DNA from: Brachionus plicatilis
Taxonomy: Eukaryota > Rotifera > Eurotatoria > Ploima > Brachionidae
Assembly (NCBI GenBank): GCA_010279815.1
Contig: QEOQ01000214.1
Coordinates: forward strand, 351,873-415,872
Length of the DNA stretch: 64,000 nucleotides
Direction of reading: 5' to 3'
The notes below the pieces were generated by a model that searched no databases, was not told where the DNA came from, and saw nothing but the letters and a program-made list of their open reading frames with translations. Below, piece by piece: positions 21,426 to 32,700 of this stretch (positions are counted from its first letter, which is position 1; each line of letters begins with the position of its first letter). A program made the position numbers and the translations under genes.

Positions 21426-24400
21426 TACCTGATGTCTTTAATTTTGAAGATGATTTTTTTAATCTTAGGACATACGTACCTGCTTATCCTAATTTTAGTG
21501 ATGACCTAAAAAAATTTGCAAAAAAAAATGTTTCTAAACTAAAAATATTGCATTTGAACATTAATTCCCTTTTCCTTAAAAAAGAAGAGATTTTAGAAAT
21601 AGTCTCAATGGGCTCTTTTGATATAATTTCACTAAATGAGACCAAATTGGATGATTTAATACCTAACTGCTTTTTTGGGCACCATGAATATAATGTCATT
21701 AGAAGGGATAGGTTAAGAGATGGGGGTGGTATTTTAATTTTAGTAAAAAAGGTCTTAAAACTAGTCAAATCGGAAATCTCAAATGATTTTGAGGGAATAA
21801 AATGCCAGTTTTCTTCTTATGGAAGTTTAGTTAATATTCTTTTTTGTTACAAGCCTCCATCATTTAAGAATAAAGTTTTCTTAGATTATCTTGAAACCTT
21901 TATTTTATCAATCAATACCAATGATAGTTTCTTAATTGTTGGGGATTTGAACATGGATCCTAGGAATGGTGATCCTTCTTTTTCAAGTTTTTTAGACTGC
22001 TATGGGTTAAAAACTTTAAATACCGAACCGACAAGAATTGGGGTAAAAAATATTAATAGTGAAATAAGAGTAAAAAATAGCTGCATAGATCATATTATTT
22101 CACAAAGTGATCTGGAGGCTAATTCAGAAATAGTTGGCTGTCCTTTTAGTGATCACAAATTTCTTGTTGGTGCATTTTCTATAAAAATTGAAAAGGCTTC
22201 CAATCAGTTTAATTCTTTTCGATCTTACTCTGAGAAAAATCTTGCGAAATTGAGGGTTTTTTTGTCAAATTTTGATTTCTCTATTATAAATTCTTTTGAA
22301 AACATTCATGAAAAATGGAAGTTTTTGAGGGATAAAGTTATGGTAGGTGTAGAACTATGCTGTCCGGAAAAAAAGGTTAAGTTGGCTCAAAATAAATGTT
22401 CCTGGTTTGATGATGAGTTAAAAGCAGCAAAAAACCTTAGGGATTTTTGCTATCATCATTATAACCAAACAAAAATGGCTAATCATTTAGATGAGTACAG
22501 GCAAGCTCGTCGGGATTTTAAAAGGTTGAATAAGGCAAAAATGACGAACTATTTTGGTTCAAAAAGAATGAAAGACTTTAAAAATTCCAAAAAATTTTGG
22601 AGTTTTTATAAGTCGTCAATTAAAATTGGAGGATTTTCTTTTGAATCTTTTCCTGAGGTGATTACACATGATGATTGTGTGGCATCTGGTTCTGTTGAAC
22701 AAGCTGAAGTTTTTAATCGATGTTTTACATCGTTTGAATCTTCTTCATGTTCATCAGAAAATGATTCAGCGAGATTTATCTTTGATAAATTCCGGGATCT
22801 TAAGCTAAATAATACTTTTAAAACTCCAGGCTTTGCCTTTACTCCTTTCAGTTTAAATGAAATAGAATCGGCATTATGTGATTTACCAAGTTCTAGCTCT
22901 GCTGGATTTGTTGGAATCCACTCAAAAGTTCTTAAAGCTATGCCAGATTTACTCTGTCCAATCTTATTTCAACTTTTTAATTGTTGTCTGGAATCAAATA
23001 AGATTCCTGAAGATTGGAAAATAGCTGTAGTTACTCCTCTTTATAAAAATAAAGGGGAAAAGTCTAGTACTGATAGCTATAGAGCTATTTCAGTTCTTTC
23101 GCCGGTATCTAAAATGTTTGAAAAATTATTAGCCAAACAAATTGTGTCTTATTTTGAGTCAAATAATCTTTTTTTTAAAGGACAGCATGGATTTAGAACT
23201 GGATTTTCCTCTCAAACGGCAATCCATGAATATATCTCTGAGCTGAACAATAGCCTAGATAAAAAAATGATTTCATTGTCATTATTTATAGATTTTAGAA
23301 AAGCTTTTGATCTAATCGATAACAATCTATTAATTCTCAAACTTTTTCATTATGGATTTGACAATAATTCACTTAGTCTTCTTGCGGATTACTTCGAAGA
23401 TAGATCGCAAGTAGTAAAAGTTGCTGAACATGTGTCGAAAAAGGCTGACATAAAACTAGGTGTGCCTCAAGGTTCAGTTCTGGGTCCTCTTTTATTCCTA
23501 ATCTTTGTTAATGACCTTTCTTATCTGCTTGGAAAGGTTTCAATTAAGCAGTTTGCTGATGACACAACTGTCACAAAATCTGGTGAAAATTTAGAGCAAT
23601 TAATCAGTGACTTTGGGCCCATAATAGATAATTTAAACCAGTGGTGTTATTTCAATAAAGTAGACATTAATTGGTCAAAAACATTCTTTATGGTTTTTAA
23701 AAAGAAAAAAATAATTGTTCCCGAAATTATAACTATTCGTAACATCAAAATTAATGTTCAAAAAGAGATTAAATTGCTGGGGTTTATTATTGATGAGAAC
23801 CTAAATTTTATTAAATTAGCAGCAAACGTATGTCTTTCGGTTAATAAAAGACTTTTCTCATTTAAAAGACTTTTTTATCTGTGCACAACTGTAAAAATTC
23901 AATTTTTTAAAACTTTTATTTTACCTCACTTTGATTATGTATTTACCCTTCTGTGTTACTTTTCAAAAGAAGCTATACAGAAATTATCAAACAGTTTTTA
24001 TATCTCAATCCATAGGCTACTAAATTTGAAATTTAATTCAATTGAGTTAAATGACATTAATAACCAATTGGAAAAGTATGGTCTTTTTGGTTTTCAACAT
24101 CGTGCCTTAGAAAGAATGCTTAATTTTGGCTACAAAATTATCAATTTTGCAAACTCAGCTCCATTGTTAAAAGAACAATTTATTAGAAACAAAACAAAAA
24201 ATTTGAATTATAATTTGCGAAATGGAAACGATTTTATCGAGAAGGAAGCGCGAACAAAAAGTGGTGAAAAGACTTTTGGTTTTATTTTTACTCGGCTAGC
24301 GAACAAATCGATTACAAAAAGGGAAGGTTTAAAATTTTCAACCTTCAAAATTTCAATTTTCAATAACATTAATTTGATTTTTAATGAATCCATAAAAATT

Positions 24401-24547
24401 TTTGATAAATTAATTTTGAACTTTAAATTTAAATTTTTTTAAAAAAAATTATTTTTATATGAACTAATTTTAAATTTTAAATAAATGAAGAGTTAATCAG
24501 TCTTGAAAGAGATATGGGCACTAGCCTGTTGATTAATCTTGAAATTG
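21426..24547 (+). mobile_element. Non-LTR retrotransposon (LINE), 5'-truncated, flanked by 1.2-kb duplications
   Basis: The element has an endonuclease-reverse transcriptase ORF and a roughly 105-bp 3' tail ending TTGATTAATCTTGAAATTGAG without a poly(A) run. Its left edge is fixed by copy 1 of the segmental duplication, where GTTAATATTT continues into ATTTTTTCCAAAAGC (about 721 onward). Here GTTAATATTT continues into the LINE instead, and the normal continuation appears only after the second repeat at 25760. The insertion is therefore clean on the empty-site evidence. The right edge is the start of the second repeat at 24548. Confidence 0.9.
21428..24442 (+). CDS. LINE endonuclease-reverse transcriptase (ORF2), 5'-truncated
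   Basis: The frame is open from the element's very edge for 1,004 codons, so the true start lies in lost 5' sequence. An apurinic-type endonuclease comes first (residues about 38-250), with LHLNINSL, SLNETKLDD, IVGDLNMDPRNGD near 171 and SDHKFLVGAF near 241. The reverse transcriptase follows (about 470-760), with VVTPLYKNKG, YRAISVLSPVSKMFEKLL, GQHGFRTGFSS, LFIDFRKAFD, GVPQGSVLGPLLFLIFVND and the catalytic FADD at 709-712. The C-terminal region is CR1/Jockey-like. There is no internal stop or frameshift, so this copy is young. It would prime reverse transcription at nicked DNA. No ORF1 remains. Confidence 0.92.
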   Translation, partial: PDVFNFEDDFFNLRTYVPAYPNFSDDLKKFAKKNVSKLKILHLNINSLFLKKEEILEIVSMGSFDIISLNETKLDDLIPNCFFGHHEYNVIRRDRLRDGGGILILVKKVLKLVKSEISNDFEGIKCQFSSYGSLVNILFCYKPPSFKNKVFLDYLETFILSINTNDSFLIVGDLNMDPRNGDPSFSSFLDCYGLKTLNTEPTRIGVKNINSEIRVKNSCIDHIISQSDLEANSEIVGCPFSDHKFLVGAFSIKIEKASNQFNSFRSYSEKNLAKLRVFLSNFDFSIINSFENIHEKWKFLRDKVMVGVELCCPEKKVKLAQNKCSWFDDELKAAKNLRDFCYHHYNQTKMANHLDEYRQARRDFKRLNKAKMTNYFGSKRMKDFKNSKKFWSFYKSSIKIGGFSFESFPEVITHDDCVASGSVEQAEVFNRCFTSFESSSCSSENDSARFIFDKFRDLKLNNTFKTPGFAFTPFSLNEIESALCDLPSSSSAGFVGIHSKVLKAMPDLLCPILFQLFNCCLESNKIPEDWKIAVVTPLYKNKGEKSSTDSYRAISVLSPVSKMFEKLLAKQIVSYFESNNLFFKGQHGFRTGFSSQTAIHEYISELNNSLDKKMISLSLFIDFRKAFDLIDNNLLILKLFHYGFDNNSLSLLADYFEDRSQVVKVAEHVSKKADIKLGVPQGSVLGPLLFLIFVNDLSYLLGKVSIKQFADDTTVTKSGENLEQLISDFGPIIDNLNQWCYFNKVDINWSKTFFMVFKKKKIIVPEIITIRNIKINVQKEIKLLGFIIDENLNFIKLAANVCLSVNKRLFSFKRLFYLCTTVKIQFFKTFILPHFDYVFTLLCYFSKEAIQKLSNSFYISIHRLLNLKFNSIELNDINNQLEKYGLFGFQHRALERMLNFGYKIINFANSAPLLKEQFIRNKTKNLNYNLRNGNDFIEKEARTKSGEKTFGFIFTRLANKSITKREGLKFSTFKISIFNNINLIFNESIKIFDKLILNFKFKFF

Positions 24548-25759
24548 AGTAATGTTTAATATTTATTTCTTAAAAATTATCAAAATCATTAGATTAATTA
24601 AGTTTTGAAATTTTAAATGATCGTTTTGATCTTAAAATTTGATCTGAAACTTCAATTTGCCGATTAAATTATGCTATAAATTGTAGAATATTTGCAGAGC
24701 TTGGTATTCTTTTGTACAAATTTGTACCAATATTGTCCTTTTTGCAGAACTATTTTTGAACAATTAGAAAAAAACAATAAGTTTTTTGTTTAGTCGGTAG
24801 ACTCCTTTTAAATCAAATACGACCAACACCAATTGAGACGACCGCTTAGAGGGGCATCCCTGCGAGTTATCTCGCATCGCAGTCTTTACTACTACTACTA
24901 CTTTTTGTACTGTAATTTTTGTACTAAAATTTCACATTGCCTTAGTCTTGAAATTGAGCATGTTTTTGAAAAAAATTTTAAACATTTAGATAATTCTGAA
25001 GCAAACTTTAATTAGTTATGTAAAATTTTTAAATTTGAGTTTCAAACGTTTTATTGATTAAAAATTATTGATTTGAGAATTAAATCTAATTGTACAATAA
25101 TTGTTATTAAAATATAAAGTAAGAATTGTCAGACATATCGTAAATTGCTACAAATATATAAATTATAAATCATAAACAAGTTATATGTTTAAACAAGATA
25201 GATTAAAAAAATCATAAAAAATAAATCGAAATAAAAGATAAATTAAATACGATATTTTTTATTTTTTTACTATTTTAATCTCTTTTGAATGCAACAAATC
25301 GAAAAAAAATATAAACTAAATTAAATATTTTTTATTTTTTATTTTTTTAATATTTTAATATTTTAATCTCTTTTAAATTCAACAAATAATTTAAGATTCA
25401 ATTTGTGATCACATTTTTCTATCTAAGTTGAATTAAAGTTTTGTGAACATATTGAGATATTTTAGATTCGAATAAAATAATTAAAATACTGGTGTTATTC
25501 CCTATGGAACAAATTCAAAAATATCACCAGATAATAGGAGAATGACGGCCTTTTTTAAATACATAGACTTAAAGCATTTAAAATAAAAAATAAATAAAAT
25601 TATGTTTTAAATAATTATAGAATATTTAAGACATTTGCTTTATAGGTGGTAAATTGAGACATTAATTAATTTTCAACCTATCTCCGCCAAAACTAACAAT
25701 TTTTGTTGCCCTAAACATTTGGATCACCTCCAATAATATAGATCTTTAAGTTAATATTT
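24548..25759. repeat. 1,212-bp direct repeat right of the LINE
   Basis: This is the partner of 20214-21425. It begins TAATGTTTAATATTTATTTC directly after the LINE tail and includes the last 114 bp of the GGCAAATT MITE, the foldback right arm and the LINE 3' relic at 24833-24897. It then runs without a break into the rest of segmental copy 2. Confidence 0.95.
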
Positions 25760-27235
25760 ATTTTTTCCAAAAGCTCAAAATTAAAAAATCCATCTTTCAA
25801 AATTTGATCTAAAACAAAGTATTTAAAAAAAACTTCTCAACTTCATGTTCCATTCTTAACTAGAATAGTTCATCCGCCTCCATTTTTTAGCGTGGTTTAG
25901 TAAATTGATCAATTTAAATTTGTCTAAATCCAAGTTACGAAATTTTTTAATTTATTAATGACCATAATGAACCCTTTAAGTTAAAAGCGAAGCAAAAAAA
26001 ATATTAAAAATTATTTTCAAATGCAATCACCAAGAGAAACGAAATTAAATAATAAAATAGTTTAACAAATTCAAACATCAAATCCGCATTTTATAAAAAA
26101 TCAATATTTTAAATTCATAATATAATTGTGCTGGAGAATCAAGACATTTAACTACACGGGCAGGTTTTACCTAACAAAATACTCAAAAGTTTAAAGGATT
26201 CAAAAAAAAAAGCAGCACTTAGACAACACAAAAAATTTGAAAAATTATTTTAATAAAGGCTAATTCAATGGTTGTAGAAAGCTAATAGTAAATGAAAAAT
26301 TTTCAAATTATATTTTATGTATTTTAGTAAATAAGTAATCTAAAATAATTAAAAAATTGCTGATTTTAAAATTTATTCATTCTAGTTTAGTTCTTTTTTC
26401 GATTCTGGAATAATAAAATAATTTGTTTAAATTAATAAATTTAGAGAATTTTTTCTGTCAGTCGATTTTCTTTTCATTTTTTTGAAAAAATTTCTCTATT
26501 TGTTCTGATTATTCTAATTGCTTGAACAGGTGTTAAAATCTGTGGTAGAAAAAAGCTTTGACAATTTCATATATTTTTTTAAAAAAGGATTTTTGAAGGA
26601 TTTTGAAGCTTGCTTGAGGCATTCAGCTTCATTTATTTTTTATTTTATTTGAATAATTATTTAAGATGTTAAACTCCATGGAAGTTACGAGCAACTCAAA
26701 TAGTCTTTTTTATTGAATTCTACAGTTGAAAAGCTTAAAATAGCTTAAAAGTTTTTTAAATCTAGAAATTAATTTGAATAATAAAAAATGGCTTAAAGAT
26801 GCTTTAAGCTTAACTTTTAAAAATAATCAAGGTATAATATAAAAGCGTCTATTTCACTTACAATTAATTATTGTTCTGAATACCCCATGACACCACGATA
26901 AATTGTATAAATTCGTCTCAAAACTTCATCTGCAGCCACCATGTTAACATAATAATTTTATATTGATCACTTGAAGAAGCTTTAATTTGAAATTTGCTAA
27001 GCCAAAGGTAAATTTTTAATAATTTATAAAAATTAATGATTTACTTATTAATTATTAATTATTAGTTTTTAAAAATTTACTTTTCACCATGTTCACATAA
27101 TAAAACAGAAAAAAGCTACCAAAAGTAAAAGAAATTTTGCTTTGTTTGAAATTTTGAGTTGTTTTTTTCACTAAAAATATCCGTTATACAATCTTCTTGA
27201 ATTATTAATCATGTAAATAATCATGTAAAACATTT

Positions 27236-27350
27236 TTTTTTTATTTATTTGTTTATCTGTACCGAGCTAATACTCCTTCAGAATATAAAAAAAATATAAT
27301 ATAATAAAATAAAAAAAAAATAAAAATAAAAAAAAGGATAAATAATTCAA
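27236..27350. repeat. TTTA/TAAA-flanked hairpin repeat
   Basis: The core matches that of 2745-2815: TGTACCGAGCTAATACTCC followed by TTCAGAATATAAA. Here the 3' A-rich run has expanded to about 60 bp with AAATAAAA-type units, and the GAGC/GCTC stem has lost a base pair (GCTC to ACTC). Confidence 0.6.
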
Positions 27351-27904
27351 TAAATATAAAAAAGAAATGTTGAAATTATTATTGTTTTTTTAATACTTAT
27401 ATTCCGATTCTAATTTATCATTGAATATTTTTTTAAACTTTTTAGTCTGACTCGGTGAATTAACATTAAGACTTTTAAAGATTCTTTTAAGATTTTAAAT
27501 TTTAAAAAACTTTATTTTTTAAGTTTTTTTTCTAATAGACTCCTCCGAGCCAAAGAGATCGATGATTTTATTCTCTAGAGAGCATCTGCTGATAATTTAA
27601 ATTTTTATTAATAGTCTTTATCGAAAGATATTAAATTTTGAAAAATTAGATGGATTGTACCAGTAGCTCATTAGAAACAAGAGGATAAGGTTAAATCGTT
27701 GATAAAAATTTAATTTAAAAATTGTTTATTTTTGACTTTAAAAAACAAGAGAGTAAATTTTTTATTTTTTATCAATTTTGATTTTTTTTCGATTTTTAAT
27801 CAAATTAAACAATGAATTAATGAATCTGAAAAAATTAAAATTTTAAAATTTTTAACTCATTCATTCGGTATATTTTTAAAAGGTTTCTTGTGTTTAATTT
27901 ATTT

Positions 27905-28480
27905 TTAAATAAAAGTAGTTTTAATAGTAGTAGAAGTAGTAAAAATAACTGCGATTCGAGCATGTCGAGTTAAACCGTAAGGCCTTGGCAGTTCTTTGCA
28001 ATCATACCAGATTCTGTACCATAAACCATTCATCAAGTCTTGCTTTGAAGGAATTTAATAAATTTGCTTCAACAACATTTTTTTGTAAACGGTTCCAGTC
28101 GTTTACAACATTGTTTGTGATAAAGTTGAACCGTGATGGACAATTTTTAATAAGTTCTCTTGTAACCATCTTTGCATGACCCCTCAAAATATAATTATTT
28201 CTTTGAACATACCTGATTTCACTTACCAATTTAACAGTTTCTAGACTGTTAACAATTTTAAAAAACTGAATCAAATCGCCTCTTCTTCTTCTTGTATCCA
28301 AAGTGGTAAGTTTTATTCTATTCAATCTTTCTTCATACTCAAGATTCTTAAAGGCTGGAATCAACTTCGTAGATCTACGTTGTACTTTTTCTAATTCCTT
28401 CTTATCTTCTTTCAGGTATTGATTCCAAACACTAACTCCACATTCAATAAGAGCTTTATTAAACTCGGTACAAAATGAAC
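27905..28480 (-). mobile_element. CR1-like LINE, 3' coding fragment (copy 2)
   Basis: The same fragment as at 5130-5660, with a longer unbroken frame on the minus strand (28364-28002). It has the RRRRGDLIQFFKIVNS block, RGHAKMVTRELIKNC and FNFITNNVVNDWNRL before the stop. The 3' tail ends in a TAC microsatellite at 27925-27943. Older than the segmental duplication, since both copies have it. Confidence 0.75.
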
Positions 28481-29539
28481 AAAATTATTTTCTAAAGATT
28501 AAAATTAACGATAAAAAATAATGATTTTATATTGGATAAAAATCAATTTGAAATTTTATTATCTCTAATTTTAATTTTAAAAAAAAAGAAAAATTTTTTT
28601 TTCAATTTTTTATTAATTTCACATAACATCTTCTTGGTTTGAAAAAATTTCATTATATCTCTGTAAAGTCACAATTTATTAAAATTATTTTTTTTCCTCA
28701 ATTTTTTCATTATAAATAAAAAGATCAAAATTTTATTTTCAAGCAAAGGTAAGCAAAATTTACTTTAAATTCGCTCAATTTAAATTTTTTTTTTAATTTC
28801 AATTTTCAAAATTACATTTAAGTCGCTCTAGTTAAATTCAAAATTCAGAGCTTTTTTTTTTTAATTTTTCCAACTGCTTCAATCGGTATTTTATAAATCA
28901 AACCATTGAGTCTATTTCTAAATCATCTGTTTTGAAATTCACATAAAAAATGGTTGTTCGCAAAACAGTTGAAGATAAGCCATTCTAAATGGAAAACGAA
29001 AAAAACTTTTATTCTTCTAAAAACAAGTTGATTAGTTCAATTTTCCCACTCAAATAAATTGTTGGCAACCTAACTATTTGATAGATAAGCAAACACTTGG
29101 TCCATAATTTAAATTTTTAAATAAAAAAAATCTCCAAATTCATTGCAAATTTATTTAATCCTTTTTTGGTTGAAAAAAAAAAAGAAGAGAAAAGAAAAGG
29201 TTTTTTTTGAAGGGTTCGAGGAGGAAAAATGTAGTCCATGACTAAGAGGATGTTATTGTGACAAACAATGGAAAGCCAACAAAGATTAGAGACATTTAAG
29301 AGCTAGCAATTTGGCCATCAAATTAAATGGGCCGCATAATTGGCTCGAACAAAGATGTGTTGACATTTGAAGAGCGATTAAATCGTAGCCACGAACACAA
29401 AATTTTTGTATATAAAAAAAATTTTCAATTGTTGTTCTGAGCCAAGTCTATCGATGTGGCAACATGCCTAGAACATGTGCGCCTCTGAGCACATTCTCAA
29501 CAAGAAAGAGGCCACCTCACATATAATCATTACTTAATA

Positions 29540-29757
29540 TACATACTTAGCATATTATGCTCTCGCTCAGCATTCTCAACTTGCCACCGTTTTTGAAACG
29601 TAGAACTTTCTCATTTTTCTCTTTGCATCGACACTCTTATCTCGCTCTTTCTCTCCTTCTCTCTCTCTCTCTCTCTCTCAAACTCTCTCTCCTTTGGTTC
29701 ATCAAAAGCTTTAGACTAAATTAAAAAAAAAGAATTTAGAAAAATTAATTGTGAAAA
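29540..29757 (+). promoter_or_regulatory. Likely promoter and 5' UTR of the coiled-coil gene
   Basis: A pyrimidine-rich stretch with repeated CTCTCTCT (29636-29692) lies 65-120 bp before the ATG, followed by an A-rich leader. Base composition from about 29250 is more balanced than in the surrounding intergenic DNA. No TATA box stands out. The whole block is missing from the duplicated pseudogene. Positions 28480-29250 hold nothing recognisable. Confidence 0.4.
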
Positions 29758-32700
29758 ATGGAATTCGCTGGAATACTGTCATTCATAGGTCTGTTTGTGC
29801 TGGTGCTGTCGGCGCTGGTCGGCGTAGCCTACTACAGTCTGCAAGAGAGCTCCGAGGAGGCGAGGAGCGAGGACGGCGAGGCCAAGAAGAGTGCACGCAA
29901 GACCAGGAAAAGAGACTTGTCTAAAAAAAAGGCCGACAGACCCAAGAAAAGAAAAAACTCTGGCTCGTCCACCGCTGAGCATGTGGACGCGCCCGAAGAA
30001 GAGCCCATAGTGATCATTCCAGATCCGTTCACCAACAAACTAAGCTCTCGGTTCGCCGGAGCTCAGCCCAAAAAGCCCGACTCTCACAAGAAACCAAGCG
30101 ATGAGGCTGCTGCTGTCCAGAAGACCGCCAAGGCTGAGGTGAAGAGTGTGAAGCCGCAGGCGACAGTCAAGCCGAGCAAGGCCGTGGCCCAGCCGGCCGA
30201 CGAGTTAAAAAGCGAGCAAAAGCCCGAGAGCGCACCGGTTGATCAAGCTAGACTGCAAGTGCAGACCATGGTGGCCCAGTCGAATGAAGTGGAAAAGTTA
30301 AACATGAAAATAAGAGAAATGGACAAAGCGCTGAATGACAAGTTGGCCACCATTAGCCAGGTGAACAGACAAAATGACGAGCTGAGAGTTAAGTTGGACG
30401 ATGCTAAAAAAGCGAGTGTCAGAATACAGAGCGAGTTTGATGCTCAGAAGCAAACAAATCAAGTGATTCAAAAAGAGCTCACTCGTTTGACTGGCCTGGT
30501 CTCTTCGCTGGACAAAGAGAAGCTTCAGTTGAGACACGAGATCGAGCTGGCCAGAGTGCAGCAGTCCAAGCCAGTTGAGAACGCTGACGTTCTGATGGTG
30601 CGCATGGAACAATTGAGCAACGAACTGGTCGACAGGACGTCCAGCCACAATCAATTGAAGTCTAAAAACCAGGAGCTCGAATCTAGACTTGCTGATTTCA
30701 ATGAACAGAACGCCAACTTGTTCAATCGATTGCAAACACAAGAAGCTTTAACCAAAGTAATTAAATATTTCATTAGTGGTTGTTTGTGCATAGGTTCTAG
30801 TAGACTAGTGGTTCGAGTAGGCTTTGATTGATCGTTAGATCGAGGGTACGATACCTGTGGCCCATGATTTTAAAATAACTGTTCAACTGCAATGATATCT
30901 AATGATTACTGTTATAACTGAATGAGGCCTGATGCGAAAAATTATTTTTTTGTTTTCTAACGTTAGCATAGGAATTGTTTATTGAATAGGAAGAATTTTA
31001 ATTTTGAATTTTTGAAAAAATTTTTTATTTTAAAATTTTTTTAAGTCGATTCATAATATTTTTTTTTCTAACAAAAAATAAGAAAAAGTATAAAAAAATT
31101 TAGAAATTAAAATTTGAATTTTTTTTTTAAAGTTAATTTGAGAAAAAAAAGACATGTTAAAATATTCGATTCATAATATTTTTTTTTCTCTTAGAAAAAT
31201 TAAGAAAAAGGATTTAAATTTTTTAAATAACAAAAATTCAAATTTTAATTTTTTAATTTTAAAAAAATTTCTTAATTTCTATGCTGATCTACTTAGATAA
31301 AGATATTATGAATTAAATATTTTAACATGTCTTTTTTTTCCTCAAATAAACTAATCACTTTTTTTAAATAACAAAAATTCAAATTTTAATTTTTAAATTT
31401 TTTATACTTTTTCTTTATTTTTTTAAGAGAAAAAAAATATTTTGAATCGAATATTTTAACATGTTTTTCTCAAACTAGAAAAAATTTTTTAAAAAAATTT
31501 AAAATTTGAATTTTTTTTATTTAAAAATTTTTTTCTAGTTGATTTGATTAAAAAACACATGATAAATATTCAATTCAAAATTATTTTTTTCTTTGGTTTC
31601 TAAGACGATCCGCATATGAAAAAGAAAAAAAAAATTATTGGATATTTTTTCTATTTAATTTAAAAAAAAAAGATCCGATAAAATTATATTTTGAATTCTT
31701 TCCTTAAATTGTGGTTGTAAAATTAAGATTTAAATTTTCAAAAAAAAAAAACAATTGTTTGTAAAAAAAGAATGATTTAGAAATTCTTCTAATCGAGAAT
31801 TTTCAAGTTTCAAATGAAGTGAAAATTTTAGAACAAATTAACAGCAATAAAATTAAAAATTTAGTCCTTAAATTTTATTCATTTACCTAATTGCAGACTC
31901 GGCAAAAATTTATCATCTTATGAAGAATTTTTGCAATTTATGTCTGCTTTTATTAAAAAATATAGATATAAAAATATAAAAATTTTATATAAAAATTAAA
32001 ATTATAAGAAATATTCCAAAAAAAATCTTAAAATATGAAAATTATTTTCATTTTGCCCGTTTAGTCATATTCTAAGTGTAAATGTATCAACTGATACAAT
32101 CAATAAAATTAATTTTGGATTTTCTTTTTTTATTTTTGGTCGTAGAATCAATCACTCTGAATAAACTAATGAATGTCACTGCTGATTTAATTTTATTGAT
32201 TTAAAACAGATAATGATTTTATATTGAAAAAAATTAATTTTAAATTTTATTATCTTTAATTTTAATTTAAAAAGAAAAGATGTTAAAAAAATATTTTTGT
32301 TCAATTTTTTGTTAATTTCACAACGCCAGCTTTCACATAACATCTTCTTTATTTAAAAAAAATCACTATATCTTCGTAAAGTCAAAATTTATTAAAATTA
32401 TTTTTTCCTCAATTTTTTCATTTTAAATATAAAGATCAAAATTTTATTTTCAAGCAAAGGTAAGCAAAATTTACTTTAAATTCGCTCAATTTAAAGTTTT
32501 TTTTTTAATTTCAATTTGGTAGCAATGAGTCTCTCTAATTAAATTCAAAATTCTATATAAATGAATGAAAATGACTTCTGATACAATTTACAGAACCAGT
32601 TGTGAGCTTTCGAAAAAATGTCTTTTTATCTTTTTGTTCCAAAAATCAAAAAGTCAATATTTAAATCATTAAAAAAAATTTTTTTTTATTACATTCTCAA

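Noticed and set aside
21426..24547. Reading the 1.2-kb flanks as LTRs of a new LTR or Penelope-like element
   Set aside because: The repeats contain pieces of older elements that also occur without the LINE (copy 1), and the ORF is endonuclease-RT, typical of LINEs. They are duplicated host DNA.
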